Below are positions 1-9,437 of a stretch of 64,000 bases of DNA, piece by piece. Below the pieces are notes generated by a model. That model searched no databases and was not told the origin of the DNA. It saw only the letters and a program-made list of their open reading frames with translations. The stretch lies in NCBI RefSeq assembly GCF_029835735.1, contig NZ_JAOEAL010000001.1, positions 682,001-746,000 of the forward strand, read 5' to 3'. The translations under genes and the position numbers were made by a program. This DNA is from Shewanella sp. GD04112 (GTDB taxonomy: Bacteria; Pseudomonadota; Gammaproteobacteria; Enterobacterales; Shewanellaceae). Position 1 is the first letter of the stretch. Each line of letters opens with the position of its first letter.

Positions 1-27
1 ATCTAATCCGATGCCGAATGACCTTTC

Positions 28-55
28 AAAGCCAGCGCAATGCTGGCTTTGTTGT
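28..55 (+). terminator. Rho-independent terminator of an upstream gene
   Basis: AAAGCCAGC (28-36) and GCTGGCTTT (42-50) form a 9-bp perfect stem with a 5-nt loop, followed by GTTGTCTTT. It probably ends a gene lying outside the left edge of the window. The rest of 51-208 shows no gene; it is the leader of the nnr operon. Confidence 0.7.
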
Positions 56-250
56 CTTTACCGGATGAGTCTTTTTCACTTTGGACGCTTTTTGCATGGC
101 AACTGATTTACGTCATAATTTTTTGGGGCGGTTTTTGCTACTTTCTTGATCTCATTGGTTGATTTGACCTAGTAATGCTTGGTTCTCACCAATAACAGGG
201 TGTGTTAGGTGAGCAGTCCTTTTGATTATTTGTCGCGCAGGAGATTCTCT

Positions 251-1750
251 ATGGCACAAGATTTATCGAGTTTACCCACAGCGCTTTATACGCAGCAGCA
301 GGTGAGAGCCGCCGAACTGCTCGCTGCTTCAGAAGGGGAAACCACTTTATATCAATTAGTTGAACGTGCTGGGCGGGCGGCATTTGAGTGTTTTACTCAA
401 CAGCGTGAACGGCATCCTCAGCTTGAAGGAATGCCTTTACTGGTATTAGCGGGTAGCGGCAATAATGGCGCCGATGCGCTTGTTTGCGCGCGCCTAGCCT
501 TAGAAGCAGGACATCAGGTCAAGGTTTATTTGCTCAAGACACAAGGCACTGCAGAGTTCGAGCATGCACTTTCTGCCTATCTTAACCAGGGCGGTGTTAT
601 CGATTCCCCCAATATCGAAGCGATACAGCAGGCGCCAGTCATTATCGATGGGCTACTGGGCACGGGAGTGAAGGGCGCCGTGCGTGAGGATATTGCTGCA
701 CTGATCCATGCCGTCAATCAGAGTGAGGCTTGGGTGCTGAGTTTAGATCTGCCTTCGGGGATCGTTGCCGATACTGGCGTTGCCCTTTACGTCGCCGTGA
801 TGGCGGATGTCACTCTGTGCTTTGGAGGGTTAAAGCAGGGGCTTTTGACCAGTAAGGCGAGACACCACTGTGGCCATTTGACCTTTGCCGATCTGGGATT
901 AACGCCTTTTTTCGATGCTGAGAATGCAACGCGAGTCGGCGGTGAAATGTTAAAAAGCCATTTTGCCGCAAGAGCACGGGACAGCCACAAGGGGCAATCG
1001 GGTAAGGTAACGCTGATCGGTGGTGACTTTGGTATGGCGGGAGCCATTCGCCTCGCTAGTGAAGCCTGTTTACGTGCGGGCGCCGGATTGGTGACTGTGA
1101 TCAGTAGGCCTGAACATCAATTAACAGTGAATGTCTCGCGCCCCGAATTGATGTTTTGGGGCTGTGAACTGGTTGATATGGAAGTCTATCTGCGCCTAGG
1201 TTGGGCACAGGTGGTGGTACTTGGCCCCGGTTTAGGAAAACACGATTGGGGTTATAACTTGTTTAAAGCCGCGGGCTTAAGCGATAAACCCTGTGTGCTC
1301 GATGCCGATGCTCTAAATCTATTGAGTCAAGAACCGCGCAGGCAAACTAACTGGGTACTCACGCCCCATCCTGGGGAAGCTGCACGGCTCTTAGGATGCA
1401 GTGTCGCCGATATTGAGCAGGATAGATTCGCTGCCGTGCGTGCCCTGCAGCAAAAATATGGTGGCGTGGTGCTGCTAAAAGGTGCGGGTACTGTCATTTT
1501 TGATGGAAAACAGATGGTCGTGGCACCTGTTGGAAATCCGGGGCTTGCGAGTGGTGGGTGCGGCGATGTGTTATCTGGTATTATAGGCGCACTTATGGCT
1601 CAAGGAATGGATAACATGCAGGCGACCGTTGTTGGGGTTGTCGTTCATGGCTGCGCGGCGGATCTGGCTGCAGTGCAGGGTGAGCGGGGCATGTTAGCCA
1701 GCGATTTGATGCCTTTTATTCGCCAATTAGTAAATAGTGATTTACTCTAG
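251..1750 (+). CDS. nnr: Bifunctional NAD(P)H-hydrate repair enzyme (epimerase + dehydratase)
   Basis: This enzyme repairs hydrated NADH/NADPH. The N-terminal YjeF_N domain epimerises the R and S hydrates and the C-terminal ribokinase-like domain dehydrates S-NAD(P)HX using ADP. The N-domain shows AGSGNNGADALVCARLA and DLPSG; the C-domain shows DADALN, LTPHPGEAARLL, LLKGAGT and the phosphate-binding stretch GGCGDVLSG. About 499 aa is normal for the fused bacterial form. The frame is open from a GTG at 209, but ATG 251 is preferred because AGGAG (239-243) lies just before it and the protein then begins MAQDLSSLP. It is the first gene of the nnr-tsaE-amiB-mutL-miaA run, an order shared with E. 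coli (yjeF-yjeE-amiB). Confidence 0.93.
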   Translation: MAQDLSSLPTALYTQQQVRAAELLAASEGETTLYQLVERAGRAAFECFTQQRERHPQLEGMPLLVLAGSGNNGADALVCARLALEAGHQVKVYLLKTQGTAEFEHALSAYLNQGGVIDSPNIEAIQQAPVIIDGLLGTGVKGAVREDIAALIHAVNQSEAWVLSLDLPSGIVADTGVALYVAVMADVTLCFGGLKQGLLTSKARHHCGHLTFADLGLTPFFDAENATRVGGEMLKSHFAARARDSHKGQSGKVTLIGGDFGMAGAIRLASEACLRAGAGLVTVISRPEHQLTVNVSRPELMFWGCELVDMEVYLRLGWAQVVVLGPGLGKHDWGYNLFKAAGLSDKPCVLDADALNLLSQEPRRQTNWVLTPHPGEAARLLGCSVADIEQDRFAAVRALQQKYGGVVLLKGAGTVIFDGKQMVVAPVGNPGLASGGCGDVLSGIIGALMAQGMDNMQATVVGVVVHGCAADLAAVQGERGMLASDLMPFIRQLVNSDLL

Positions 1751-1829
1751 GCGCTGTAAAACTTAAGCGCAGGACATTCCCGCGCTTAAGTTGCCTCCTC
1801 CATCCATAACAGCAGTGATAAAAGCGGAA

Positions 1830-2288
1830 ATGACAGAGTTAACCTTTCAATTAAATAACGAAGACGAGACTATTGCGGTTGGGCAAAAATTGGCCCGCCA
1901 TATTCAAGCGCCTTTGACTCTGTATTTGACGGGGGATTTAGGGGCGGGTAAAACCACTCTGAGCCGCGGGTTAATCCAAGGATTGGGGCATAAAGGAGCG
2001 GTAAAGAGCCCGACCTACACTTTAGTTGAACCTTATGAGCTAGACGGTGTCGAAGTTTATCATTTTGATTTGTATCGTTTAAACGATCCAGAAGAACTCG
2101 AGTTCATGGGGATCCGTGATTACTTTACCGATAGCAGCCTGTGCATTGTGGAATGGCCCGACAAAGGTCATGGACTCTTGCCCGATGCCGATATTCACCT
2201 GCATTTAAATTATGTTAACCAAGGACGTGAAATCCAAATTCGAGCCTTAACAGAATCAGGTAAAAAGCTATTAGCCGCAATAAAATAA
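1830..2288 (+). CDS. tsaE: tRNA threonylcarbamoyladenosine biosynthesis ATPase TsaE
   Basis: TsaE is the ATPase that works with TsaB and TsaD in forming t6A37 of ANN-decoding tRNAs. The P-loop GDLGAGKTT, the KSPTYTLVEPY segment and HFDLYRL, followed by CIVEWPDKG, are family hallmarks. The frame is open from 1791, but that start adds a non-conserved MPPPSIT extension. ATG 1830 gives MTELTFQLNNE and a 152-aa protein of normal size. It lies 9 nt before amiB and is probably co-transcribed with nnr and amiB. Confidence 0.93.
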   Translation: MTELTFQLNNEDETIAVGQKLARHIQAPLTLYLTGDLGAGKTTLSRGLIQGLGHKGAVKSPTYTLVEPYELDGVEVYHFDLYRLNDPEELEFMGIRDYFTDSSLCIVEWPDKGHGLLPDADIHLHLNYVNQGREIQIRALTESGKKLLAAIK

Positions 2289-2296
2289 AAACAAAG

Positions 2297-3688
2297 ATGA
2301 CTAAAAATAAGCATTACTTTCAGACTATTACTCTTTTTCTGTGCGCTTTTTTTGCTGTAGCAGCTCATGCTGCTAACCAGCTTGAGGGCGTGCGTATTTG
2401 GGCTGCCCCCGAGTCGACCCGTGTGGTGTTCGATTTGAGTGAAGCGCCAAACTACACTTATTTTTCCCTCGATGGGCCCAATCGTTTAGTGGTCGACCTT
2501 AAAAAGGCGTCGACAAAACTGAGCCTGAAAAATATCGATAACAACAGTAAATTGGTTAAAGGGGTTCGCGTCAGCAAATCACCCACTAAAGGTGATTTAC
2601 GTTTGGTGATCGATCTTGTTAAGCCATTAAATGCTAACTTGTTTTCCCTTCCCGAGACGGCGCCCTATGGTAATCGTTTGGTGGTGGATCTTGAGGATAA
2701 AACCTTAACGACGGCAACAGCTGTGGTGAGTTCGACTCCCGTTAAAACGGTTACTCAATCGGCGCAATCCTCCCGTGATATTGTGGTAGCGATTGATGCG
2801 GGCCATGGTGGTGACGATCCTGGTTCTATTGGCCCTTCAGGTGTTTACGAGAAAAAAGTGGCACTGGAGATAGCAAAAAGAGTGGCCAGTAAGATCAACG
2901 ACACGCCGGGTATGCGGGCAGTGATGATCCGTACCGGCGATTACTTTGTGAATTTGAACAAGCGCTCCGAGCTCGCCCGTAACAGTAAGGCCGATTTACT
3001 GATTTCTATCCACGCCGATGCTTTTACCTCGCCTCAGCCAAAAGGAGCGTCTGTGTGGGTATTGTCGATGCGCCGCGCGAACAGTGAAATTGGTCGTTGG
3101 TTAGAGCAAAAAGAGAAACACTCAGAACTCTTAGGTGGTGCAGGGGAAATTATTCAAAATACCGATAATGAACAGTATCTTGCAATGACTCTGCTCGACA
3201 TGTCCATGAACAGTTCGATGGCTATTGGTCACTCAGTTGCTGGGGATATTCTCAAGGATCTCGGTTCAGTGACTGAGCTGCATAAGAGTCGCCCTGAGTC
3301 TGCGAGCCTTGCGGTATTAAAATCCCCCGATATTCCCTCTATTCTGGTGGAGACAGGATTTATTTCGAATCCGAAGGAAGAAAGGTTACTTAATAGCAGT
3401 CGCCATCAGGAAAGTATCGCAACCGCTATCTATAAGGGCGTTAGCCGTTATTTCCACAATAACCCGCCGGCAGATACCTTGCTCGCGAAGCGTAATAGCG
3501 GCGGCACAACGGCCAGCTCGAGCGCGAAATCCTCCTCGGGAAATATCAAGCACAAGGTGAGCCGCGGCGAGTCACTTTCGGCGATTGCTCAGCGTTATCA
3601 AGTGCCTATGGCTAGCATTAAGCGCGCCAATGGCATGAAGACGGATGTGGTACAACTCGGGCAAACACTCGTTATTCCTGAGAGTTAA
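2297..3688 (+). CDS. amiB: N-acetylmuramoyl-L-alanine amidase AmiB with C-terminal LysM
   Basis: This periplasmic zinc amidase cleaves the amide bond between MurNAc and the stem peptide during daughter-cell separation. A signal peptide covers residues 1-25 (cleavage after AHA). An AMIN localisation domain follows at about 30-130. The Amidase_3 catalytic domain runs from about 160 to 390 with the zinc motifs AIDAGHGGDDPG, the glutamate of GVYEKKVALEIAK, SIHADAF and LVETGF. A Ser-rich linker leads to one LysM repeat (HKVSRGESLSAIAQRY) at the C-terminus, which E. coli AmiB lacks but Pseudomonas and Shewanella homologues carry. 463 aa. The stop is 13 nt before mutL. Confidence 0.95.
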   Translation: MTKNKHYFQTITLFLCAFFAVAAHAANQLEGVRIWAAPESTRVVFDLSEAPNYTYFSLDGPNRLVVDLKKASTKLSLKNIDNNSKLVKGVRVSKSPTKGDLRLVIDLVKPLNANLFSLPETAPYGNRLVVDLEDKTLTTATAVVSSTPVKTVTQSAQSSRDIVVAIDAGHGGDDPGSIGPSGVYEKKVALEIAKRVASKINDTPGMRAVMIRTGDYFVNLNKRSELARNSKADLLISIHADAFTSPQPKGASVWVLSMRRANSEIGRWLEQKEKHSELLGGAGEIIQNTDNEQYLAMTLLDMSMNSSMAIGHSVAGDILKDLGSVTELHKSRPESASLAVLKSPDIPSILVETGFISNPKEERLLNSSRHQESIATAIYKGVSRYFHNNPPADTLLAKRNSGGTTASSSAKSSSGNIKHKVSRGESLSAIAQRYQVPMASIKRANGMKTDVVQLGQTLVIPES

Positions 3689-3701
3689 TAGGATGAAGTC
3701 T

Positions 3702-5636
3702 ATGGGGATCCAGATCCTTCCGCCGCAACTAGCCAACCAAATCGCCGCTGGTGAAGTGGTCGAACGGCCCGCTTCCGTGGTGAAGGAACTTGTCGAGAAC
3801 AGCCTAGATGCTGGGGCGACGCGTATCGATATCGAAATCGATAAGGGCGGCAGCAAGCTGATTAAGATCCGCGACAATGGTTCGGGGATCCCAAAGGATG
3901 AGCTGGCCTTGGCTTTGTCGCGCCATGCTACCTCGAAATTGCACTCTCTTGACGACCTTGAAGCGATTCTTAGTTTTGGTTTTCGTGGTGAGGCATTGGC
4001 GAGTATCAGTTCTGTATCCCGCTTAACCTTGACCTCGCGCACGGCCGAGCAAACGGAAGCTTGGCAGGCTTATGCCGAAGGCGTCGACATGGCGGTTAAG
4101 GTGATGCCAGCCGCGCATCCTGTTGGTTCAACTATTGAAGTTGTCGATCTGTTTTTTAATACGCCCGCCCGCAGACGTTTTCTAAAAAGCGATAAAACCG
4201 AATTTACCCATATCGATGAATGGTTAAAACGCATTGCATTAGTGCGTGGGGATATTCACTTTACCTTGACTCACAATGGTAAAATCGTGCGCAACTGTCG
4301 TCCGGCGATGAACGAGCCGCAGTATTTACAGCGATTGACTCAGGTTGCTGGGCGCCAGTTTGCCGATGAGGCGTTGCGGGTCGAATGCCAACACGATGAC
4401 CTGCGTTTAAGTGGTTATTTACAGTCGCCTTGGTCAACGGTGTTAACCGACACCCATTACTTTTATGTGAATGGCCGCTTAGTGCGCGACCGTTTAGTCA
4501 ATCATGCGGTGCGCCAAGCATTTGCCCAAAAAGCCGAGGTCGAACAGCCGGGTTATGTGTTGATGCTGGATATCGATCCCCATCAGGTAGATGTGAACGT
4601 GCATCCGGCGAAACACGAAGTGCGCTTTCATCAGAGCCGTTATGTGCATGATTATATTCTGCAGGCACTGCAATCGGCGCTCGAAGAAGCGGGTGAACTG
4701 GGTTTTGAGCATCCTTTCGAGCCAAGTTCGCCACAGGTTAGGGATGAGGTCTCTCTCTCCGAATCTGGGACGCAGACACAAACAGAGCATCATGCCTTCG
4801 AGCTGCAATCGCCTGAATCTAAAACGCATTCAACTTGGAATGAAGCTTCACGTGTTGATACTTCTCGCGTCGAGATATCACGGGATTCTCAGCTTACTGA
4901 GCGTACTCGGGATATTGCTAGCGCGCGTCCGTATTCTGGCGTGCAAAGCAATGCCTACGGCAGTATGGCGGTTCCGCGGGAGTCTCGCAGTGGTTCGACA
5001 GGGGAAAATCGTGCCCGAGCCGAGCTTCCTTCTAAGGCGGCTATCGCCAGTTACGGCGAATTATTGCAAACGCCATCCTATAGCGTGCAGGACAAGCCGT
5101 ATCAACCCGTGCTTGCAATGCCCGCCATACTCAATGGTCAATATTGGGTATTAGCGCAGGGGCAAAACTTGAGTCTGTTGCCGATTCAATCTGTGGCGTT
5201 AGCGACACGTAGCCATGAGATAGAAACAAAGCTGGCAACTGGTTTGATAGGTCAGCCATTATTGATGCCAGTGTCGATAGCCGCCGATACGGATTGGCCA
5301 GCATTACTCGAAGAACATGAAACACTTATCCGGCAATTAGGATTAGAACTAACAATTCGCTATCAGCAGTTGATAATCAAAAAAGTGCCCCCATATCTCA
5401 GGGATAGCCAGTTAGCGAAGGTGATCCCCGAGTGGTTGCAATCGCTACGTTTTGAAGCACCAGCACCTAATGCATTGGCTGTGTGGCTGGCAGAGCAGAG
5501 CTTAACTGGATTTACCTCGGCTGCGGATATTTGGGCGGCCTATAGTCAGTTAACTGAAGAGAAAAGACAGCAAATTGCCGATAAAGCAGTATCCTTACCT
5601 TGGCAATCGTGGCTAGAAGAGCAAGCAATTGAATAA
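3702..5636 (+). CDS. mutL: DNA mismatch repair protein MutL
   Basis: MutL is the ATP-dependent coordinator that links MutS mismatch recognition to MutH nicking and UvrD unwinding. The GHKL ATPase domain shows GEVVERPASVVKELVENSLD, IRDNGSGI, SRHATSK and SFGFRGEALASIS, then the transducer motif VNVHPAKHEVRF near residue 305. A low-complexity Ser/Thr/Arg-rich linker (about 350-460) joins the C-terminal dimerisation domain. No DQHA(X)2E(X)4E endonuclease motif is visible, as expected in a MutH-containing bacterium. ATG 3702 (MGIQILPPQLANQ) matches the E. coli start and has AGGA 8 nt upstream; ATG 3693 is an alternative. It overlaps miaA by 8 nt. Confidence 0.96.
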   Translation: MGIQILPPQLANQIAAGEVVERPASVVKELVENSLDAGATRIDIEIDKGGSKLIKIRDNGSGIPKDELALALSRHATSKLHSLDDLEAILSFGFRGEALASISSVSRLTLTSRTAEQTEAWQAYAEGVDMAVKVMPAAHPVGSTIEVVDLFFNTPARRRFLKSDKTEFTHIDEWLKRIALVRGDIHFTLTHNGKIVRNCRPAMNEPQYLQRLTQVAGRQFADEALRVECQHDDLRLSGYLQSPWSTVLTDTHYFYVNGRLVRDRLVNHAVRQAFAQKAEVEQPGYVLMLDIDPHQVDVNVHPAKHEVRFHQSRYVHDYILQALQSALEEAGELGFEHPFEPSSPQVRDEVSLSESGTQTQTEHHAFELQSPESKTHSTWNEASRVDTSRVEISRDSQLTERTRDIASARPYSGVQSNAYGSMAVPRESRSGSTGENRARAELPSKAAIASYGELLQTPSYSVQDKPYQPVLAMPAILNGQYWVLAQGQNLSLLPIQSVALATRSHEIETKLATGLIGQPLLMPVSIAADTDWPALLEEHETLIRQLGLELTIRYQQLIIKKVPPYLRDSQLAKVIPEWLQSLRFEAPAPNALAVWLAEQSLTGFTSAADIWAAYSQLTEEKRQQIADKAVSLPWQSWLEEQAIE

Positions 5637-6555
5637 AGAATTACAGCCAAAAGTGGTTTTTTTGATGGGACCAACGGCGTCCGGAAAAACCGCTTTAGCA
5701 CTCGAATTAGCCGAAAAGCATAATTGTGAGATTATCTCGGTTGATTCAGCATTGATCTATCGTGGCATGGACATTGGCAGTGCTAAGCCCTCTGCCGAGG
5801 AATTAGCGCGAGGTCCGCATCGACTGATCGACATCCGCGATCCGGCAGAGAGCTACTCCGCCGCCGATTTTAGAGCCGATGCGCTGCGCGAGATTGAACA
5901 GATTATTAGCATGGGAAAGACCCCCGTATTAGTGGGCGGCACCATGATGTACTTTAAGGCGTTATTAGAAGGATTATCGCCGTTACCGAGTGCCGATGAG
6001 GCGATTCGGGCCGATATTCAAGCCGAAGCGGACGCAAACGGATGGGAAGCACTGCACGCGCAATTAAGGGAGATAGATCCCGTATCGGCAGAAAGAATTC
6101 ATCCTAATGATCCACAAAGGCTTTCAAGAGCGATAGAAGTATATAGAATAAGCGGTAAGAGTCTGACCGAGTTAACTCAAACCAAGTCGGCTCCTTTACC
6201 CTACGATGTGGTGCAATTTGCCATTGCGCCCCGTGAGCGCAAAGTGCTGCATGAGTTAATCGGGCAGCGTTTTCGGATAATGTTAGAGCAAGGTTTTATT
6301 GATGAAGTCGCCCAGCTGAAAGCGAGAGGTGACCTACATTTAGATTTGCCCTCAATGCGTTGCGTGGGATATCGACAATGTTGGCAGTATCTCGATGGTG
6401 AATTTGACTATGATACTATGGTCGAAAAAGCCGTTGCCGCTACTAGGCAATTAGCTAAGCGTCAATTAACATGGTTGCGTAGTTGGCCAGAGTTGAATTG
6501 GCTTGAAAGTGGTGCTGAGGGGAATTTAGTTACACTTATGCGTCAATGCCGCTAG
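5629..6555 (+). CDS. miaA: tRNA dimethylallyltransferase MiaA
   Basis: MiaA transfers the dimethylallyl group to N6 of A37 in tRNAs that read UNN codons. The P-loop GPTASGKTALALELA, the DSALIYRGMDIGSAKP segment, LVGGTMMYFKAL and SMRCVGYRQCWQYLDG are all conserved. 308 aa is normal. The start is TTG (5629), inside the end of mutL; no ATG upstream of the P-loop is available, and the overlap suggests translational coupling. A -10-like TATAAT for hfq lies just after its end. Confidence 0.95.
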   Translation: MNKELQPKVVFLMGPTASGKTALALELAEKHNCEIISVDSALIYRGMDIGSAKPSAEELARGPHRLIDIRDPAESYSAADFRADALREIEQIISMGKTPVLVGGTMMYFKALLEGLSPLPSADEAIRADIQAEADANGWEALHAQLREIDPVSAERIHPNDPQRLSRAIEVYRISGKSLTELTQTKSAPLPYDVVQFAIAPRERKVLHELIGQRFRIMLEQGFIDEVAQLKARGDLHLDLPSMRCVGYRQCWQYLDGEFDYDTMVEKAVAATRQLAKRQLTWLRSWPELNWLESGAEGNLVTLMRQCR

Positions 6556-6572
6556 CTTATTAGCCCTTGCTG

Positions 6573-6578
6573 TATAAT
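6573..6578 (+). promoter_or_regulatory. Candidate -10 element of the hfq promoter
   Basis: A perfect TATAAT sits 18 nt after the miaA stop and 69 nt before the hfq start. No good -35 box is visible at 16-18 nt upstream. A dedicated hfq promoter in this position is known from enterobacteria, so the assignment is an inference from motif and context. Confidence 0.4.
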
Positions 6579-6647
6579 ACTAAAACTAAACAAAAAACTT
6601 CACTGATAACGATTTATTTTTATATAAATTAAAAAGGAAATAATAAA

Positions 6648-6920
6648 ATGGCTAAGGGGCAATCTTTACAAGACCCATTTTTGAACGCACTACGCCGCGA
6701 GCGCGTTCCTGTATCAATTTACTTGGTAAACGGCATTAAACTCCAAGGACAGGTAGAGTCGTTTGATCAGTTTGTCATTCTGTTGAAAAACACAGTGAGC
6801 CAAATGGTTTACAAACACGCTATTTCTACCGTAGTACCTGCTCGTCCATTTAACGTTGCTGGCCATCAAAATGCCCAGGGCGGTTATGGCGCGCAAGACG
6901 ATATGCCAAGTGGCGAATAA
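6648..6920 (+). CDS. hfq: RNA chaperone Hfq
   Basis: Hfq is the hexameric Sm-like protein that anneals small RNAs to mRNAs. The N-terminus MAKGQSLQDPFLNALRRERV, the Sm1 segment VSIYLVNGIKLQGQ and the Sm2 segment YKHAISTVVP are nearly identical to E. coli Hfq; distal-face, rim (RRER) and proximal-face (Q8, F42, YKH) residues are present. 90 aa with a short, acidic C-terminal tail. The RBS AAAAGGAAATAA precedes ATG. hflX follows after 24 nt. Confidence 0.98.
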   Translation: MAKGQSLQDPFLNALRRERVPVSIYLVNGIKLQGQVESFDQFVILLKNTVSQMVYKHAISTVVPARPFNVAGHQNAQGGYGAQDDMPSGE

Positions 6921-6944
6921 GTTTTAGTTTGAGGAGTTTGCTTC

Positions 6945-8252
6945 TTGTTTGATCGTTATGAGGCGGGAGAAACAGCGGTTCTTGTCCATATCGACTTTTC
7001 CGATGAGGAACGCCGAGAAGACTTAGTCGAGTTACAGCTATTAGTCGAGTCAGCTGGAGCACGCTCAGTCGGGGTCATTACTGGAAGTCGACGCTCACCA
7101 GACCGTAAGTTTTTTATTGGTTCTGGTAAAGCCGAGGAGTTAGCTGCATTAGTGGCTGCAACTGAGGCTAATGTGGTTATTTTCAATCACGCCTTGAGTC
7201 CTGCTCAAGAGCGAAACCTTGAACAGGTGTGTCAGTGCCGAGTATTGGACCGAACCACGCTGATCTTGGATATTTTCGCTCAACGTGCTCGGACCCATGA
7301 AGGTAAGTTACAGGTGGAGCTAGCGCAATTGCGCCACATGTCGACGCGTCTTGTGCGTGGTTGGACTCACCTTGAGCGCCAAAAAGGCGGTATCGGTTTA
7401 CGTGGTCCGGGTGAAACCCAGCTAGAGACCGATAGACGTTTGCTCAGGGGCCGCATTAAAAATATCAATAAACGCTTAGAGCGTGTTGATAAACAACGTG
7501 AGCAGAGTCGCCGCGCCCGTAAGCGTAGTGACATGCCAACAGTCTCATTAGTGGGTTATACCAACGCGGGCAAGTCAACGCTGTTTAATGCCTTAACCTC
7601 ATCTGATGTTTATGCAGCCGACCAGCTATTTGCCACACTCGATCCCACATTGAGAAAGTTAGATCTGCCCGACGGTGCCGTGATTTTAGCGGATACTGTA
7701 GGTTTTATTCGCCATTTACCACACGATCTGGTTGCCGCGTTTAAGGCAACATTGCAGGAAACGCGTCAAGCGGAATTGCTGCTTCATATTGTTGATTGTG
7801 CTGATGAAAACATGGCGGATAACTTCGAGCAGGTGCAAAACGTGCTCGAAGATATCGATGCTGCCGAAGTGATGCAGTTGGTCGTTTGTAATAAAATCGA
7901 CCTGCTTGAGGATGTCGCGCCGCGCATTGAATACGATGAACGTGGTAAGCCGGTACGCGTCTGGCTTTCGGCACAAAAACGTTTGGGATTTGATCTGCTC
8001 CTGAAGGCGATCACCGAGTTGATTGGTGAAGTTATTCATGAGTTTACACTTAAGATTCCGGCAACTGCTGGACATTATCTTGGCCAGTTTTATCGACTGG
8101 ATGCGATACAGCAGAAAGAGTACGACGATCTGGGGAACTGTATTTTGTCTGTTCGTTTATCGGATGCCGATTGGCGCCGATTAGCTAAACAGAGTCAGGG
8201 TGAGTTAGAAACCTTTATCTTCGATCCGTCGACAGAAAAGGCTGTTTGTTAA
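6945..8252 (+). CDS. hflX: Ribosome-associated GTPase HflX
   Basis: HflX is a GTPase that splits stalled 70S ribosomes under stress. The N-terminal domain (1-190) includes GSGKAEELAAL and the glycine-rich GIGLRGPGETQLETDRR. The G domain starts near residue 200 with G1 GYTNAGKST, G2/G3 ATLDPT and DTVGFI, and G4 NKIDLL. 435 aa. The start is TTG 6945, supported by GAGGAG (6931-6936) 8 nt upstream; no in-frame ATG lies nearby. It sits between hfq and hflK as in other gammaproteobacteria. Confidence 0.95.
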   Translation: MFDRYEAGETAVLVHIDFSDEERREDLVELQLLVESAGARSVGVITGSRRSPDRKFFIGSGKAEELAALVAATEANVVIFNHALSPAQERNLEQVCQCRVLDRTTLILDIFAQRARTHEGKLQVELAQLRHMSTRLVRGWTHLERQKGGIGLRGPGETQLETDRRLLRGRIKNINKRLERVDKQREQSRRARKRSDMPTVSLVGYTNAGKSTLFNALTSSDVYAADQLFATLDPTLRKLDLPDGAVILADTVGFIRHLPHDLVAAFKATLQETRQAELLLHIVDCADENMADNFEQVQNVLEDIDAAEVMQLVVCNKIDLLEDVAPRIEYDERGKPVRVWLSAQKRLGFDLLLKAITELIGEVIHEFTLKIPATAGHYLGQFYRLDAIQQKEYDDLGNCILSVRLSDADWRRLAKQSQGELETFIFDPSTEKAVC

Positions 8253-8288
8253 TAATCTAATTTATTTCATCCACTTATGGAGTGCTAA

Positions 8289-9434
8289 ATGGCTTGGAAC
8301 GAGCCCGGTAACAAGGGTAATGATCCTTGGGGAAATAAAGGTGGTAACGACAAAGGACCACCAGACCTTGATGAGGTTTTTCGTAATCTTTCAAAACGCT
8401 TTGGCGGCAAAGGCAATGGCTCATCAGGCCAGAGCTTTAGTTCGTTCAGCTTAATCATCATTCTTGCCATCGCTTTTGTTGTTTGGGGACTCTCGGGTTT
8501 TTACACCATTAAAGAAGCTGAGCGTGGTGTTGCGCTGCGTTTTGGTCAGCACATTGGTGAGGTGGGACCTGGTCTGCATTGGAAGGCTACGTTTATCGAC
8601 CAGATTTATCCCGTTGATGTGCAGTCTGTTCGCTCCATTCCCGCTTCTGGCAGCATGTTGACCTCAGATGAAAACGTCGTGAAGGTCGAGTTGGACGTAC
8701 AGTATCGTATTCTAGATGCGTACTCTTATCTGTTCAGTGCCGTTGATGCGAATGCTAGCTTACGTGAAGCCACAGACAGTGCGCTGCGTTATGTTATCGG
8801 CCACAACAAGATGGACGATATTCTGACCACAGGTCGTGATGCGATTCGTCGCGATACTTGGAAAGAACTCGAGCGCATCATTGAGCCGTACAAATTAGGC
8901 TTAGCCATTGTTGACGTTAACTTTTTGCCAGCTCGTCCACCTGAAGAAGTGAAAGATGCTTTCGACGATGCGATTGCGGCGCAAGAAGACGAACAACGCT
9001 TTATCCGTGAAGCCGAAGCTTATGCCCGTGAAGTTGAGCCTAAAGCGCGCGGTGAAGTTGAGCGTATGGCGCAACAAGCGAATGCCTATAAAGAGCGTGA
9101 AATTCTTGAAGCTCGCGGTAAAGTGGCTCGTTTCGAGTTGCTGTTACCAGAGTACCAAGCGGCACCTGAAGTGACCCGTAAGCGTTTGTATCTCGATGCA
9201 ATGCAGCAGGTGATGACAGATACCAACAAGGTACTGATCGACGCCAAGAACAATGGCAATTTAATGTATTTGCCTTTAGACAAGTTAATGAAAGAGAAGC
9301 CTGTGACTACGCCAGAGGTTGAGCATAAGGCTCAGCAGAACGTCAATTCTTCATCTATGTCAACGACTCGCATTGGTGAGCCTTTGAGTGGACGCCCTTC
9401 TCGCGAGGACCGTGCTCGCCAAGGGAGGGAGTAA
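8289..9434 (+). CDS. hflK: FtsH protease modulator HflK
   Basis: HflK is an SPFH/band-7 membrane protein that, with HflC, forms the large periplasmic cage around FtsH. A Gly/Asn/Lys-rich cytoplasmic N-terminus (MAWNEPGNKGNDPWGNKGG) precedes one transmembrane helix (about 55-75). The band-7 domain follows (about 75-260), then a long helical region rich in Ala, Glu and Arg (EAEAYAREVEPKARGEVERM). 381 aa. The RBS TGGAG precedes ATG. hflC begins 3 nt after the stop. Confidence 0.95.
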   Translation: MAWNEPGNKGNDPWGNKGGNDKGPPDLDEVFRNLSKRFGGKGNGSSGQSFSSFSLIIILAIAFVVWGLSGFYTIKEAERGVALRFGQHIGEVGPGLHWKATFIDQIYPVDVQSVRSIPASGSMLTSDENVVKVELDVQYRILDAYSYLFSAVDANASLREATDSALRYVIGHNKMDDILTTGRDAIRRDTWKELERIIEPYKLGLAIVDVNFLPARPPEEVKDAFDDAIAAQEDEQRFIREAEAYAREVEPKARGEVERMAQQANAYKEREILEARGKVARFELLLPEYQAAPEVTRKRLYLDAMQQVMTDTNKVLIDAKNNGNLMYLPLDKLMKEKPVTTPEVEHKAQQNVNSSSMSTTRIGEPLSGRPSREDRARQGRE

Positions 9435-9437
9435 TCC

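Noticed and set aside
1..60. tRNA 3' end at the left edge
   Set aside because: The CTAATCCGATGCCG text superficially recalls a tRNA arm, but no CCA-type acceptor end or cloverleaf can be drawn. The hairpin is a protein-gene terminator.
4642..5154. 170-aa + strand frame inside mutL
   Set aside because: Out-of-frame shadow of the MutL linker; basic, low-complexity translation.
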